Shown piece after piece: positions 1 through 10,560 of a stretch of 64,000 nucleotides of DNA. Source of the DNA: Lineus longissimus (Eukaryota; Nemertea; Pilidiophora; Heteronemertea; Lineidae); NCBI RefSeq assembly GCF_910592395.1, contig NC_088318.1, positions 8,186,349-8,250,348 on the forward strand. The letters are read 5' to 3'. How positions within the stretch are numbered: the first letter of the stretch is position 1; each line of letters opens with the position of its first letter. A model generated the notes under the pieces. That model worked only from the letters and a program-made list of their open reading frames with translations. It searched no databases and was not told the origin of the DNA. The position numbers and the translations under genes were made by a program.

Positions 1-1
1 T

Positions 2-1624
2 GTCGTTGATGATCCGAAGCTTACGATCAAGAGAACTGCGATACAAGATGGATGTCACTGGACAGGGCGGTGACAGCCGTGAGAAAGTGTATTCGTAGTG
101 TACTCATTTCTCATGATAGGGAAGCTTCGGAGAGGTCAAATGCGACGGCGGTTGGATTAGTAAAGTTTTGCCAAAAGTACGACTTCTTGGCATCACTAAT
201 GATGCTGTCGGACATATTGCCGATCCTCACTAGATTATTGGCAATATTTCAGGTAAATACGAAGACTAATTTCAGTTTATAAATCAATGTAATACATCAT
301 ACTATGGTTTAAAATACTTGAGAAAACTGTTTAAATTGAAGATGTTTAGGTTCACCAACTAAATTTTAAGTGGTGTCCTTCATGCTAATCGATGTCAAAT
401 CAATTACTTTTCAGACAAGGGAACTAAACTTTTCTCTGGTTCAGCCCACCGTTGAAATGACAATCTCAATGTTAGAGCACCTGGCCAGGACGCCTGGAGA
501 CAATATGAATCAACTGGAGCAGACAGTGGCCGATCTCAATTCAGCAGAAAACACAGAAGATCATTTGATCAAGGGAGTTAAAGACGACTCTAAGGACAAT
601 TTCGTCAATTCGGTAAGAACTATTAGTCGGATGTCCGTAAGAATCGGCAGTGACACTGGCTATAAGTTGCATTGGTTAAATTCTGAAACAAAAAAATTTA
701 ATACATTATGTTAGAAGAAAAATTGTTCTGCATTGTAAACGTCACCTCTTTTTATTTTTACATTTACAGGTTTACACAAAGTACATCGGAACTGTCTGTG
801 ATCACCTGCGACACCGTTTCCCCAACTCGGAAATGCTTGAAGCATTCACAATATTTGATCCGAGCACAATGCCAGCCGATATGGATGATGCCGACATGTC
901 TCTCTACGGCAACGATAAACTACAGGTAATAATGACATTGTGCTAAATGTTTAGAGTACACATGTAGTTAAATAGGCCTACCGATACGTTAGTCGTATCA
1001 TTTGTTCGTTATCAAAAACTTGAATACAGGAACAAGTGATTTATTTTCAGAAACTCCTTGACCACTACGGCGACATAATGGATGAAGAAGAAGCAAAGCG
1101 TGACTTCCATCTGATGAGGGAATGGGTCCTTAGGAAGAAAACTGAAGCAGAGAGCCAAGGCAAAGCAATGCTGACCATGACCGAGGTGGTGGGAGAGGTC
1201 ACTACGACTTTCAACACTGTCTGGCCTGAGCTGGCGAATCTGGCCGCAATCGCTCTGATTCTGCCGATGTCAACTGCTGGTACGAGTGTACCGGTGCTGA
1301 CTTTAAATTGTTTAGAATACTTTTCAGACAAAACTTATCAGTCCCGGTCAGTGTTTCATGTTTCACTGTGATAAGCAGCAGTAAACTGAAGTACTGGACA
1401 TTTATTTAACTGAAACATAATACAATTTTTTCGTTTCAGATTGTGAAAGGGGGTTCTCGGCACTTTAACGTGTGAAGTCGCCGTTACGAAACCGGCTGTC
1501 CAACAGAATTTTAAACTGCCTCCTCACAATCTCAGTTGAAGGACCGGAGCTAAAGAGCTTCGACTTCGATATGGCAGTGGAAAGATGGTATAGAAAAGCG
1601 CCCTGTCGCATTATCCTGGGATAA
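2..1624 (+). pseudogene. hAT-type transposase remnant, ZNF862/KIAA1586-like, spliced, inactivated
   Basis: Five exons with GT-AG junctions fit one reading frame: 2-252, 415-612, 770-925, 1051-1279 and 1440-1624. Exon 1 carries the DxxTRWxSxDRAV-type segment and a DILPILTRL segment typical of domesticated or decayed hAT proteins of the ZNF862 class. Exons 4-5 carry the C-terminal hAT dimerisation region (WPELANLAAIALILPMSTAD, then CERGFSAL, then NRLSNRILNCLLTISVEGP). Two lesions are visible. The frame changes between about 30 and 47, because upstream residues (VVDDPKLTIKR) read in frame 2 and TRWMSLDRAV reads in frame 1. An in-frame TAA at 1466-1468 replaces what is normally Lys after CERGFSxL. 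A possible sixth exon (1746-1843, ending HL-stop) is open, but its phase was not resolved. The 5' part lies outside the window. Family assignment is from recognised motifs; loss of function is inferred from the lesions. Confidence 0.8.
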
Positions 1625-1887
1625 AATCAAGGTTAGTGACTGACAAACTACAGGACTTGTAATATATCGACGGAATTCATGATTGACGCTGTGACTTTAA
1701 ACCAATTATCACTAGTCATTTCATATGTGATGTTTAATTTTTCAGGCATAGAGTACTCTGAGCTCAGAAGCAAGACACACGGCAGTACGGAGAGACCCGT
1801 ATACAGAGAAGAAGATGAATCTCAATTGACCACTCACCTGTAAATTGTACATAATCCTTTATAAAATATGTTATAATTTTGTTTAGA

Positions 1888-1893
1888 AATAAA
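1888..1893 (+). terminator. AATAAA polyadenylation signal of the hAT remnant
   Basis: A canonical AATAAA lies about 265 bases after the last hAT exon and just after the open stretch of the possible sixth exon. Its position suits a 3' end for that transcript; use is not shown. Confidence 0.4.
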
Positions 1894-1899
1894 TCCATT

Positions 1900-3171
1900 C
1901 CTATGTCGTACAAACTAGTCACTTCACTCTTTTATCTGCCTCATTAAAGGTATTATGACGGACTGCAACAGTTTCAGCATGCCATCCTACATGAATTAGG
2001 ACGATAATCCAACTAATTCTGTTGCATCGTTCGGTAAGAGCATTCCTTAATATCAACCAACGAAAATAAAAGCGTGCGAAGTCACGATTCCTTATTGGGG
2101 ATGCCCGTATTGAGCCCCACGCTGGTGACTGCCATTATGCCCGCTGTAACTGTACAACAATGAGTTCGGCTTTGCGGCAATCGTCTGTACAGCACACGTG
2201 GCATAGACATTGTGTTCGTCGACATATTGGAATTCTAACTGCATGTGCAGGGCTGTTTACCCTAATAAAAACCTGTGAGTATATGTAAAGAATCATGTAC
2301 ATGTATAGAATCGTCGATCATCATCATGTCATCATGAAGAAGCACATGGCTTGCGCAGTTGGTTACTGCGCATCCGCAGGCTGCGGGATGCGCATTTGGC
2401 AACTGCGCATCTATATTTGGCGCCGCTATCTGGTTAAAAAATACCACGTGTGCTTTGACGATGTCGGGGGGCGGCCCGGGGAGCGAGCGGGCCGTTTGAA
2501 TACTAGTATTTACGTGGATTACTATATTTCGGCGCAGAGATCAGGTAGGCCTATATGATGTTTCGTTGCTGATGTGCATATGTGGGAAAATTTTGTCGTC
2601 ACCTTCAGTGACCACGCCATGCGTCCCTCCCGCCGACCGACGTGATGCCGCAAATTGCCGTGAAGCAAAATGTTTTCCCTACGATACTAACGCTTCAATG
2701 TCATTTTATATCATCAGAATTAGGCCTGAAATTGCACCTCCGAGCATCTTGGTTTCAAATTTTTCCGAGGGAGGGCCCCCGCACCCCCCCGCTCAAACAT
2801 GCGCCTGCAGCACATATCGGAGCTGGCCTTCGGCCAGCTGCGCCCCGTTTGATTGAAATCCTGGTGAGAACACTGGTATGCCCCCGCTCCGTGGCACCAG
2901 TGTCCACAGGCCACAGGAGGAAAGCTTTCAAAGCCAAATAGACCTATCCTAGCCTGCCAAACCACGCAATTTTTGTTGTACGTTATGCATGATAATTTCA
3001 GGGTTTGGGGGGTCTGAACTAGGGGGGGGGGGATTTTTGACGGCTTTTAACCCGCGAGTCAGCTTTTTCACCACGACGAGTTAAATGGAGCCTCAAAACC
3101 ACAAAGGTAAGCCAATTAGACAGAAATTTCATCATGTTCTTCATTTTAAACACACCATATTCTCAATTTTA
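1900..3171. other. No gene recognised; GC-rich patches and a possible family-G head
   Basis: No convincing exon is seen. A GC-rich patch lies near 2465-2495 and G-runs near 3005-3032. The motif TATGCCCCCGCT at 2876-2887 is identical to the 5' block of the family-G element at 9796-9807, so a degraded or partial head may start here. The short open frames here overlap on both strands and show no family features. Confidence 0.4.
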
Positions 3172-3293
3172 GAAAGATTATATCTTCAATAGAAAACACC
3201 ATTCAACTGGTATGGTGAGACTATGCATTGATCTCAAGCTGAACTATTTTCGTAAACAACCGCGTGCTGATTGGTTTGAAACAGCTGCGTGAC
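3172..3293 (+). repeat. Direct repeat, copy 1 (partner 4902-5025)
   Basis: About 122 bases containing CACCATTCAACTGGTATGGT and AACCGCGTG-TGATTGGTTT recur at 4902-5025 with roughly 85-90% identity by eye. The two copies flank the family-A element at 3413-4549, which suggests a local duplication or an older repeat unit. Confidence 0.75.
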
Positions 3294-3412
3294 ATAGTAG
3301 AAGGCGCTTTTCGGTTGTGGTTACAACAAATAAATATATTTTTTAAGAAAATAATTTAATTTTAAGCAACGGGATGTGATTCAATCTTATTTTGAACATA
3401 TATTAACTGAAA

Positions 3413-4549
3413 AACGAAATGGCCAGGGCCATTGTGCTCACCTCATGTGGAGGAAAGATGGATAAAGAGCATGGTATTGTGTCATGTAGTGTTAGGTTTG
3501 ATGTAGGTCCAAGCAATTACAATTTCCCCAAAATGGCCAATTTACAGTACATTCGACCTCTGTGACCTTGAAAAGTAGGTCAAATCAAAGAAGACCCGGG
3601 TGACACATTGAATGGTTGTTAGAATTAGATGTACCTATGATATAAAATTGGTGCAAATCAGGCAAGTAATACTAGGAATAATGGCATTTTGAAGAATTTA
3701 CGATTTGGCCCCCTCCCTGGAGGCCAAACGGCAAATCAAATCGCACCAAACTTCGGTACCTGAGACCACCTGACCAAGGGGTACATGTGTACTTAATTTG
3801 TGATCAATAGTCATTGCAGTTAAGAAACGTGCCATAGTTACGGCCTGACGGCCAATTTACGCCATTTGACCTCTGTGACCTTGACAAGAAGGTCAAATTA
3901 AAAACCTGTGTGACATATATTGTATGGCGGTTAGATGTACCCATGATATCAAATTGGTGGCAATCGGGCAAGAAGTTAAGGAATAATCACATTTTTAAGG
4001 TTTTTGGATTTTGCCCCCTGGTGGTCAAGTGGTGAATCATATTGGACCAAACATCGGTCCCTGAGATTACCTGACTAAGGGGTAAATGTGTACCAAATTT
4101 GGGATCAATAGTCATTGCAGTTTAGAAACGTGCCATCGTTACATCCTAACGGCCAATTTACACTATTTGACCTCTGTGACCTTGAAAAGGAGGGCAAATC
4201 AAAAACCCGGATGATATATGATGCACCTTTGCTAGAAGTACCTACCATATTTTTTTCAAAATTTCCCGACTACTATTAAGGGAGATATTGCATATTTTCA
4301 CTTTTAACGTTTGGCCCCCTGGTGGCCAAACCATGAAACGAATCGGACCGAAACTTGGTCTCCAAGGTGTCATTACATAAGGGTACATGTGTACCAAGTT
4401 TCAACTCAATAGCTCTAACAGTTACGAAACGTGCCCTGCTAACGGACGACGGACGACGAGGACGACGACGACGAATACGACAACGACGACGGACGACGGA
4501 CGCCACGGTATGGGATAAGCTCACCTCTGCTAAGAGGTGAGCTAAAAAT
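3413..4549 (+). mobile_element. HINE/pearl-like non-autonomous element, family A (copy A1)
   Basis: The head has GGCCAGGGCCATTGTGCTCACCT at 3421-3443. The tail is a (GAC)n-rich stretch followed by an 11-bp-stem hairpin (AGCTCACCTCT at 4518-4528, AGAGGTGAGCT at 4533-4543) and an A-run. GCTCACCT in the head (3436-3443) is the reverse complement of AGGTGAGC in the tail (4535-4542). The body holds about three degenerate units of roughly 300 bp with recurring pieces: a Gly/Pro-rich looking GGCCCCCTGGTGGCCAA, a GTTAAGAAACGTGCC segment, and TTTGACCTCTGTGACCTTGA. There is no coding capacity. The architecture matches what is known of Helentron-associated elements; that class is inferred. Confidence 0.7.
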
Positions 4550-4901
4550 GAAGAAATTGAAAAAATAGGCATTCTCTGGGAAACCGCCTTTTTAAGCTTT
4601 TCTGGACCCACAATCTGTATTCTCAATCGCGGACTCGTGAACACCTCGAGGATGAATGTTTTCAAAAATCTGGACAGAAAGAGGTTAAATTCACCATATT
4701 ATACAATGATATCATCTTTAAGCATGACCATGAATGAAAAAAATATACAGTAATCAGATGAAAAGCATCCAATTTGAGGATAGTAACAAGGATAGGGTTG
4801 ATCGTGCAAAAAAAGTAAAAAACAGAAGGGTTTTTTACCTTTTTTGCCCGATCAGCCCTCTGTAAGCATAAAATCACCCCCCAGAGGTACCAGTGTTATG
4901 T
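4550..4901. other. No gene recognised between repeats
   Basis: AT-rich sequence with poly-A and poly-T tracts. Open frames on the minus strand run through the family-A tail and lack family features. Nothing else is supported here. Confidence 0.4.
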
Positions 4902-5025
4902 GAGAAAAATCATATCTTGAATAGAAAATACCATTCAACTGGTATGGTGAGACCACGCATTGATCTCAAAGTGAACTATTTTCGTATACAACCGCGTGAT
5001 GATTGGTTTAATACAGGTGTGTGAC
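4902..5025 (+). repeat. Direct repeat, copy 2 (partner 3172-3293)
   Basis: Second copy of the ~122-base sequence on the other side of element A1. It ends where the ~145-bp family-G tandem units begin. Confidence 0.75.
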
Positions 5026-5029
5026 CCAC

Positions 5030-6098
5030 AGGCCTGTCACTTAACTGGTTTTGAAGTTATGGGGTGTAAAGGAAAGATGGCAGCCTCGCAGCCATGTTGG
5101 ATACTGTCTCAGGTCATACATCTATAGGAAAGCTCCCCTACACTGGGCCATTACACCACAGAAGTTTCAAGCTTGTCACTCACTCAGTTCTGGAGTTATT
5201 GGGCAGAATGCGAAAAAAACAAGGTGGTGGCCTGGCAGCCATGTGAGATTTTGGATCGGGTCCACAATCGATCGAGAACCTCCCCTACACCAGGTCATCA
5301 CATCACATAAGTTTCATATCTTTGAATCAACCGGTTCTTGAGTCGTGGGGGGGAATGCGAGAAAAAAAGTGGTCTGGCAGACATGATAGCCCAAATCGAT
5401 AGGGAATCTCCCCTACACTAGGTCATCACACCACAGGAGTTTCAGGTCTGTCACTTTCTTGGTTCTTTAGTAAAGGGGTGGATTGCCAAAAACGAAGTTG
5501 GTGGCCTGACGGCCATCATGGATTTCGGTTCATGTCCAAAATCAATAGGGAACCTCCCCTACCCCAGGACATCACAGCACATAACTTTCAGGTCTGTCAC
5601 TCGAAAAAAAAGATGGTGGCCTGGTGGCCATCTTGAATTCTGGGGTCGGGTTCAAAATCGATGGGGAACCTTTCTTTATTTACCCATTACACCATAGAAA
5701 TTAGAGATCAATCGAGCCACCTGTTCTTGAGTTATACTCGGGACTGCAAAATCGAAGATGGCCTCCTGGTAGCCCTATTGAATTTCGCAACCAAAATCAA
5801 TAGGGAACCTCCTCCAATCCACCCTATTACATCATAGAATTAAGAGATCAATCCGGCCACCTGTTCTTAAGTTATAGTCCGGAATGGGAAATCCAAGATG
5901 GCCCATTGGTGGAGATATTGAATTTCAGAGCGCAACCAAAATCGATAGGGACCCTTGCCCCATCCACCCCAAATCACTAGTGAAATTACACATAAATCTT
6001 GCCACCGGTTCTTGAGTCTGGAATAGGTTGCGGCGGACACGAAAACCAGCTGAAAACATAATACCCCATGTCAACTTTGTTGAGCTGGGGCATAATGA
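5030..6098 (+). mobile_element. HINE-like element, family G (copy G1), ~145-bp internal repeats
   Basis: Seven or so degenerate units, each with a GATAGGGAACCTCCCCTAC-type segment followed by CATCACACCACA and a TTCTTGAGTTAT segment, spaced about 115-150 bases. The tail has ACATAATACCCCATGTCAAC then GTTGAGCTGGGGCATAATGA, a hairpin of the type that closes this family. No coding capacity. Units are older and more diverged than those of the copy at 9770-11908. Confidence 0.6.
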
Positions 6099-6480
6099 TG
6101 ATGATGAAGTGCCTTTTCAATATTGGTGATTACGCGGCATGAAATCCTAATGTAGAGAAAGGTCTTTGGACTTCAACCAACAGCAGATGGCCCATTTTTG
6201 ATTCATTCATGATTGATAGATAACAAGATGGTGGCCTGGAGGCCATATTGGATTTGAGGCGGGGCATGGAAACCAGCTGAAAACATAATACCCCATGTCA
6301 ACTACGTTGAGCTGGGGCATAGTGATGGTGATGAAGTGCCTTTTGCATATTGGTGATAACGTGGCATGAAATCCTAATGTAGAGAAAGGTCTTTGGTCTT
6401 CAACCAACAGCAGCTGGCCCATTTTTGATTCATTCATGATTAATAGATAACAACATGGTGGCCTGGAGGCCATATTGGAT
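6041..6480 (+). repeat. Two-unit tandem duplication (~227 bp) of a family-G tail
   Basis: The block beginning GAAAACCAGCTGAAAACATA at 6041 recurs about 227 bases later (from 6268), including the hairpin tail, ATGATG run, and the segment CATGAAATCCTAATGTAGAG. The two units are more than 90% identical by eye, so the duplication is more recent than the surrounding array. Confidence 0.75.
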
Positions 6481-6489
6481 ATCTGAGGG

Positions 6490-7322
6490 GGGCCCCAAAA
6501 AGTTATACAGCACCTCCCTTACTCAAGGCAATCAAACCACAGAAATATCAGCTCCCTCACACAACTGCTTCTGAAGTTATAGGTCGGAATGCTAAAAATC
6601 CAAGATGCCAACTGACGGCCATCTTGGATTTCAGATTGCGACCAAAATCAGTAGGGAACCTCCCCTACCATAGGCCATTACACCACAAGAGTTGAAGTCA
6701 GTCGGACCTCTAGTTCTTCAGTTAACGATCGGAATACAAAAATCTCAGTTGGCGGCTGGCGGCCATATCGGATTTTGGATCGCACCCAAAATTAGTAGGG
6801 AACCTCCGCTAACATAGGCCATTACACCATGTAAGTTTGAAGTCTGTCAGACATCTGGTTCTTCAATCAACAAGCAGAATGCAAAAATCAAGGATGGCAG
6901 CTGGCGGCCATACTGGATTTTTGAACACGCCCAAAATCCAATAGCGAGCCTCCCCCAATGAAGACCATTACACTACAAAAGTTTGAAGTCTGTCTGACCT
7001 CTAGTTCTTCAGTTAACTAGCGGAATGCAAAAACCTAGGATGGCAGCTAGCGGACATATTGGATTTTGGAACGTGCCAAAAAGCAATAGGGAACCTTCCC
7101 TATCATAGATCATCCCACCACAAAAGTTTTAAGTCTGTGGCTGGCAGCCATATTGGATTTCAGAACACGTCCAAAATCAATAGGGATCCTTTGACACACT
7201 GGGCCTACATGCCCTTAAAATGTCAAGTCAGCTGAACAAGGGGTTCTTGAGTTATATTCCGGAATTCAGTGCGGTCGCGGACCACCGAAGTACATAATGC
7301 CCCACTGATGTGGGGGCATAAT
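6490..7322 (+). mobile_element. HINE-like element, family G (copy G3)
   Basis: Five or more ~145-bp units with the AATAGGGAACCTCCCCTACC-type segment (near 6650, 6795, 6938, 7084 and 7176). It ends in the hairpin ATGCCCCACTGATGTGGGGGCATAAT at 7298-7323. Family-A sequence follows at once, so G3 appears to be inserted in a family-A copy. Confidence 0.6.
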
Positions 7323-7454
7323 ATAAAGCGACATATTGCACTGTTCACCTTTTTTATTTTGGCCAAGTCGAGAATCAGATCAGACCAAAATAAGGTGCCA
7401 GCGGTTATATGACATAGGGAGTCATGTGTATGAAATTTCAAGTTCATAGCTTAA
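7323..7454 (+). mobile_element. Family-A host element, left part, interrupted by the TTAA element
   Basis: Typical family-A body (ATTTTGGCCAAGTCGAGAATC, then TTTCAAGTTCATAGC) ending in TTAA at 7451-7454. It resumes at 14050 with TTAAGTGGTTAAGAAACG. Joining the two sides restores the family-A sequence seen uninterrupted near 37350. Confidence 0.75.
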
Positions 7455-7690
7455 ACCTACAACTCGCGGTCCCAGGTACGGCGATGATAATGTTATGAGT
7501 CTGCTATGAGTAGGTGGCTACCTGGAGATAAGCGATGCAATCCTATAGGTAGCTATATGCAGTAGTGGTCTGACGTCACTGGCGCGAATAAACCACATGG
7601 CTATCATAGCATAAAATGTAAAAGTTTGTAGTTAGTAACAAAGGGCTTTGGATTTTTCTCACACTATTTTTGTTCTTGACCACCTACTAG

Positions 7691-7852
7691 GCCAGGGTTC
7701 AGGGCCAGGTTGATGAGTTGCAGCATATGTTGTTACACAAGAATTGGGTTCAACATGGTTTGCTGAAACCTCTGTATATCAAACAGAGTCAGATGTACAA
7801 TGCTCTCTGTCAACTTTTGGGTGAAGTAAACTTGGAAGATGAAATTAGTTGA
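7691..7852 (+). CDS. Exon-like open segment, 53 codons to a TGA, unknown product
   Basis: A pyrimidine-rich stretch ending CTACTAG at 7690 is followed by 53 open codons to TGA at 7850-7852. The peptide is rich in Leu, Gln and His, includes VDELQHMLLHKNWVQHGLLK and YNALCQLLGEVNLEDE, and looks like the C-terminal helix of a real protein rather than random translation. No ATG opens it usefully, so it would be a terminal exon whose upstream exons were not found. It lies in the left part of TTAA copy 1, just before the hAT-like MITE. It may be part of the element's own gene or a captured host fragment. I do not recognise the family. Confidence 0.35.
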   Translation, partial: ARVQGQVDELQHMLLHKNWVQHGLLKPLYIKQSQMYNALCQLLGEVNLEDEIS

Positions 7853-7865
7853 TGGGTCACTACAC

Positions 7866-9368
7866 TAGGGAGTTCAGCACCGCTCCCGATGACGTCACCG
7901 ATGGCGGCGAAAGTAACATGATCAGCTGTTGTGATGAGTTTTCAAATCATTGTTTTTCAGTTTTGATGTCCGTAAAAAACCATTTAAAATAAATGAATAT
8001 GTTATTTATTGCTTATTGTTGTTAATTTTGTGGATGTTGATCAAATATTTCGGCAGTATTTGTGAAGGCAATTGATTATTTACCGATCCAGAATATTATC
8101 ATTCAGCGGGTCGACGGCACTTCACACATGGTGAAATCCCCTCATTATTGAAGCGGTTGCTAATTGGCTATCCCCCACGAGTCATATCATTATGACCGGG
8201 AATTCCTAAAAATTTCCATGTAACCTGCCGAAATATTAACATATAATCAACCTCGCGAACAAAAGTCCAAATCCGAAGTCTATATACAGGATTGACGCGG
8301 CGCCATGTGTGTGGGTTTACACTGGAAATGAGGTTGAAGATGGCGGCTGCAGGAATCGTTTTGGAAGGTAAGAAATCGGTCACCTACGTTAGCCTGCTTG
8401 GTATATCAAAATTCGGCATAGACAATAGGAAACATGAATATGTATAGATTTTGTCGACTAACATGCCTTTTTATGAATATTAGCAGAACACCGACAAATT
8501 GCGAGGTTTTCTAGGGACATCTTGACAATATTTTTACATAAATAAAAATATAAAACATTTTAAAATGGCGTCGATCGAAACGGTCACCGAGCCTGACTCG
8601 ATTCATCGGCAAATTCTGCGTTAATATCGACCTGAATAAGGTCCAAATACCTTCCCGACTTCACAAAAGTTAATTTACATTCTGATTAGCCTGATGATAA
8701 GGGTTACTAAGTTTTTATGGGCTGAAATTCAGGCAAAATATCACAAAAATGCCGGTCGTTGGGCGTAGAATTCACTCACGGAAGAGCCTGTTAGCGGGAA
8801 TTCCCAACTGTCCGCGCTGTTCAATTTACGATCTGCGGTTGGCTTCTCGGCGTTGCTTTCAGTTTCTTGCACCCCCACCGTGAGTAATTAGCTTGAAATT
8901 GTTAACCCTTTGTTGTTCAATATTTGCACTCCTAACAATTCTTTTGGTTCTCTTTTCAGTTAAACAATTACCAGCACTACGAATGGCGTTTGCATTGAGT
9001 TTTGCAGAATCCTCAATATGCTGAAATAATGTCAAAGTTGGCCAATCACTGTCATGAATCAAGATAATAGATTAAGATTTATAATACCGGTACTCCTTAT
9101 ATTCATTACAGTTCTCTGCTGGTTTATTGAATGATAAAAGTAACGAACTAAAAGTGATCCACACAATTTTCCTGAAAGTTTGATACCCTACAAGCCATGT
9201 TTTGTAAAAAAGGACTAATGACGGTAATTCATCCAATGCAGTAGAATGCCTCTCGGTTATCGGAATCGAACAATTTTTGTGGCATTTTCTTAGTTAGAGT
9301 GAGTACTTTCCAGAAACACAACTGAAAATGTACATTTAGACAGTTCATTTTTTTGTCTGAACTCCCTA
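7866..9368. mobile_element. hAT-like non-autonomous DNA transposon (1.5 kb)
   Basis: Perfect 12-bp terminal inverted repeats, TAGGGAGTTCAG at 7866-7877 and CTGAACTCCCTA at 9357-9368, are flanked by a 7-bp direct repeat ACTACAC (7859-7865 and 9369-9375). TIRs starting YAGGG and a 7-8 bp target duplication suit hAT, which normally makes 8 bp; the superfamily is therefore inferred. No transposase frame is present inside. Confidence 0.75.
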
Positions 9369-9430
9369 ACTACACCACCAGTCAGTACCTAGCACAGATA
9401 CCAGGAAGTAATTCATAACTGTGATAAACC

Positions 9431-9715
9431 ATGATATACTCAGTTCCATCAAACGCAAACATGAATCCAGAAAATGTCCCTCAGTTGGTGAGACTCAAAG
9501 ATTTAAATAGATCACAGAATCCGCGAAAAAAACGTAGGTCCGATAGCCCAAGCAAGCAGGCACTAAAGAGGGAGAGGAGAAAACAGGAGAGTTCAAGAAA
9601 GAAACGAGGACAGATCGAATTAACTTGTGAAAAAGATGAGGAGAAAGCCATATTGATGAACAACTCGATCACATCAAACTTGAACTTGGAGGAGGCCTCA
9701 TTCCAAAGTCACTAA
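9431..9715 (+). CDS. Hypothetical small basic protein (94 aa, or 83 aa from Met-12)
   Basis: An open frame with ATG at 9431 and a second ATG at 9461 (MNPENVPQLVRLKDLN...). The middle is very basic, with runs such as PRKKRRSDSPSKQALKRERR, and resembles a nuclear localisation or bZIP-like basic region, but no leucine zipper follows. It ends at TAA 9713-9715. It lies in TTAA copy 1 upstream of the transposase pseudogene and could be an exon of the element or of a captured gene. No homology is claimed. A minus-strand frame over the same bases is its mirror image. Confidence 0.3.
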   Translation: MIYSVPSNANMNPENVPQLVRLKDLNRSQNPRKKRRSDSPSKQALKRERRKQESSRKKRGQIELTCEKDEEKAILMNNSITSNLNLEEASFQSH

Positions 9716-10235
9716 CTATGCATTGCTTTCTCAAGTCATGGATTATTACATTGAAAACTAGAAATATATAACGAAATTGGGGCAAATTGCGAATGTATGC
9801 CCCCGCTCTGGTGTGTTCGGTGTGTTAATATGTTCATTGCACGCGTTATTTAGCCTATACATATGAAATTGTGGCTATAAGCGCACCTCGAATATAAGCG
9901 CAGTGCGCTTATAAGCGCATAAATACGATAATATCTTCTCTGTGGCTGTTTATGAAATTTTGTGGAGGCTCTCAAATAACATCCACAATAATATGGCTGT
10001 TGACTGGGCTAGTTGGTCTGACAATAGACATGCACGTGAACAGCAGAGGTTGGTTTTCCCATTTACTCACTACAGAGGTGAAGCGTGGTCTATACTATTT
10101 TCGCCGTTGTCATCTCCTTGATCTTTTAAGTTTTTGCCGTTTCCAAGGCGATTGCCTGCTAGCAATTTACACAGAAGATCAGTGGGCAAGCTGTTGACCC
10201 TGTTACTGGAACAGCATCAATTATGCGATCGCCTG

Positions 10236-10545
10236 GAATCAGTCACAGAATATCTGGTACTCAGGAAGTTAAAGACTAGTCACTGCCGGGTAGCTTAAAG
10301 TGCAATCTGCTAGAATCAGTCACAGAATATCCATTGCTTACATGCTAATGAATAACAACTGTCAGGCTATTTATCCCTTCTCCTGGTGTCAGTCACAGAA
10401 TATCCAATGCTCGGATATCAATGAATAGGAATTGCCTAGCTATTTATCTCATCTCCTGATGTCTGTCACAGAATATCCAATGCTCAGATATCAATGAATA
10501 GCAACTGCGTGGCTATTCATCTCATCTCTTATCTTATCTCATCTC
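10236..10545 (+). repeat. Tandem repeat, 4 units of ~73-77 bp
   Basis: The segment GTCACAGAATATCC(A) recurs at about 10242, 10319, 10392 and 10465, followed in three units by TGCTnnnATATCAATGAATA and a GGCTATTTATCTCATCTC segment. It is unrelated to the adjacent 145-bp units. Confidence 0.8.
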
Positions 10546-10560
10546 AGCAAAAATCTAAGA

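Noticed and set aside
4276-4665. 129-codon minus-strand open frame
   Set aside because: It spans the (GAC)n and hairpin tail of a family-A element; the Arg-rich run is the translated GAC repeat.
9952-10197. 81-codon open frame with hydrophobic stretch
   Set aside because: It lies inside family-G element G2 and has no match to the related element or any known domain.
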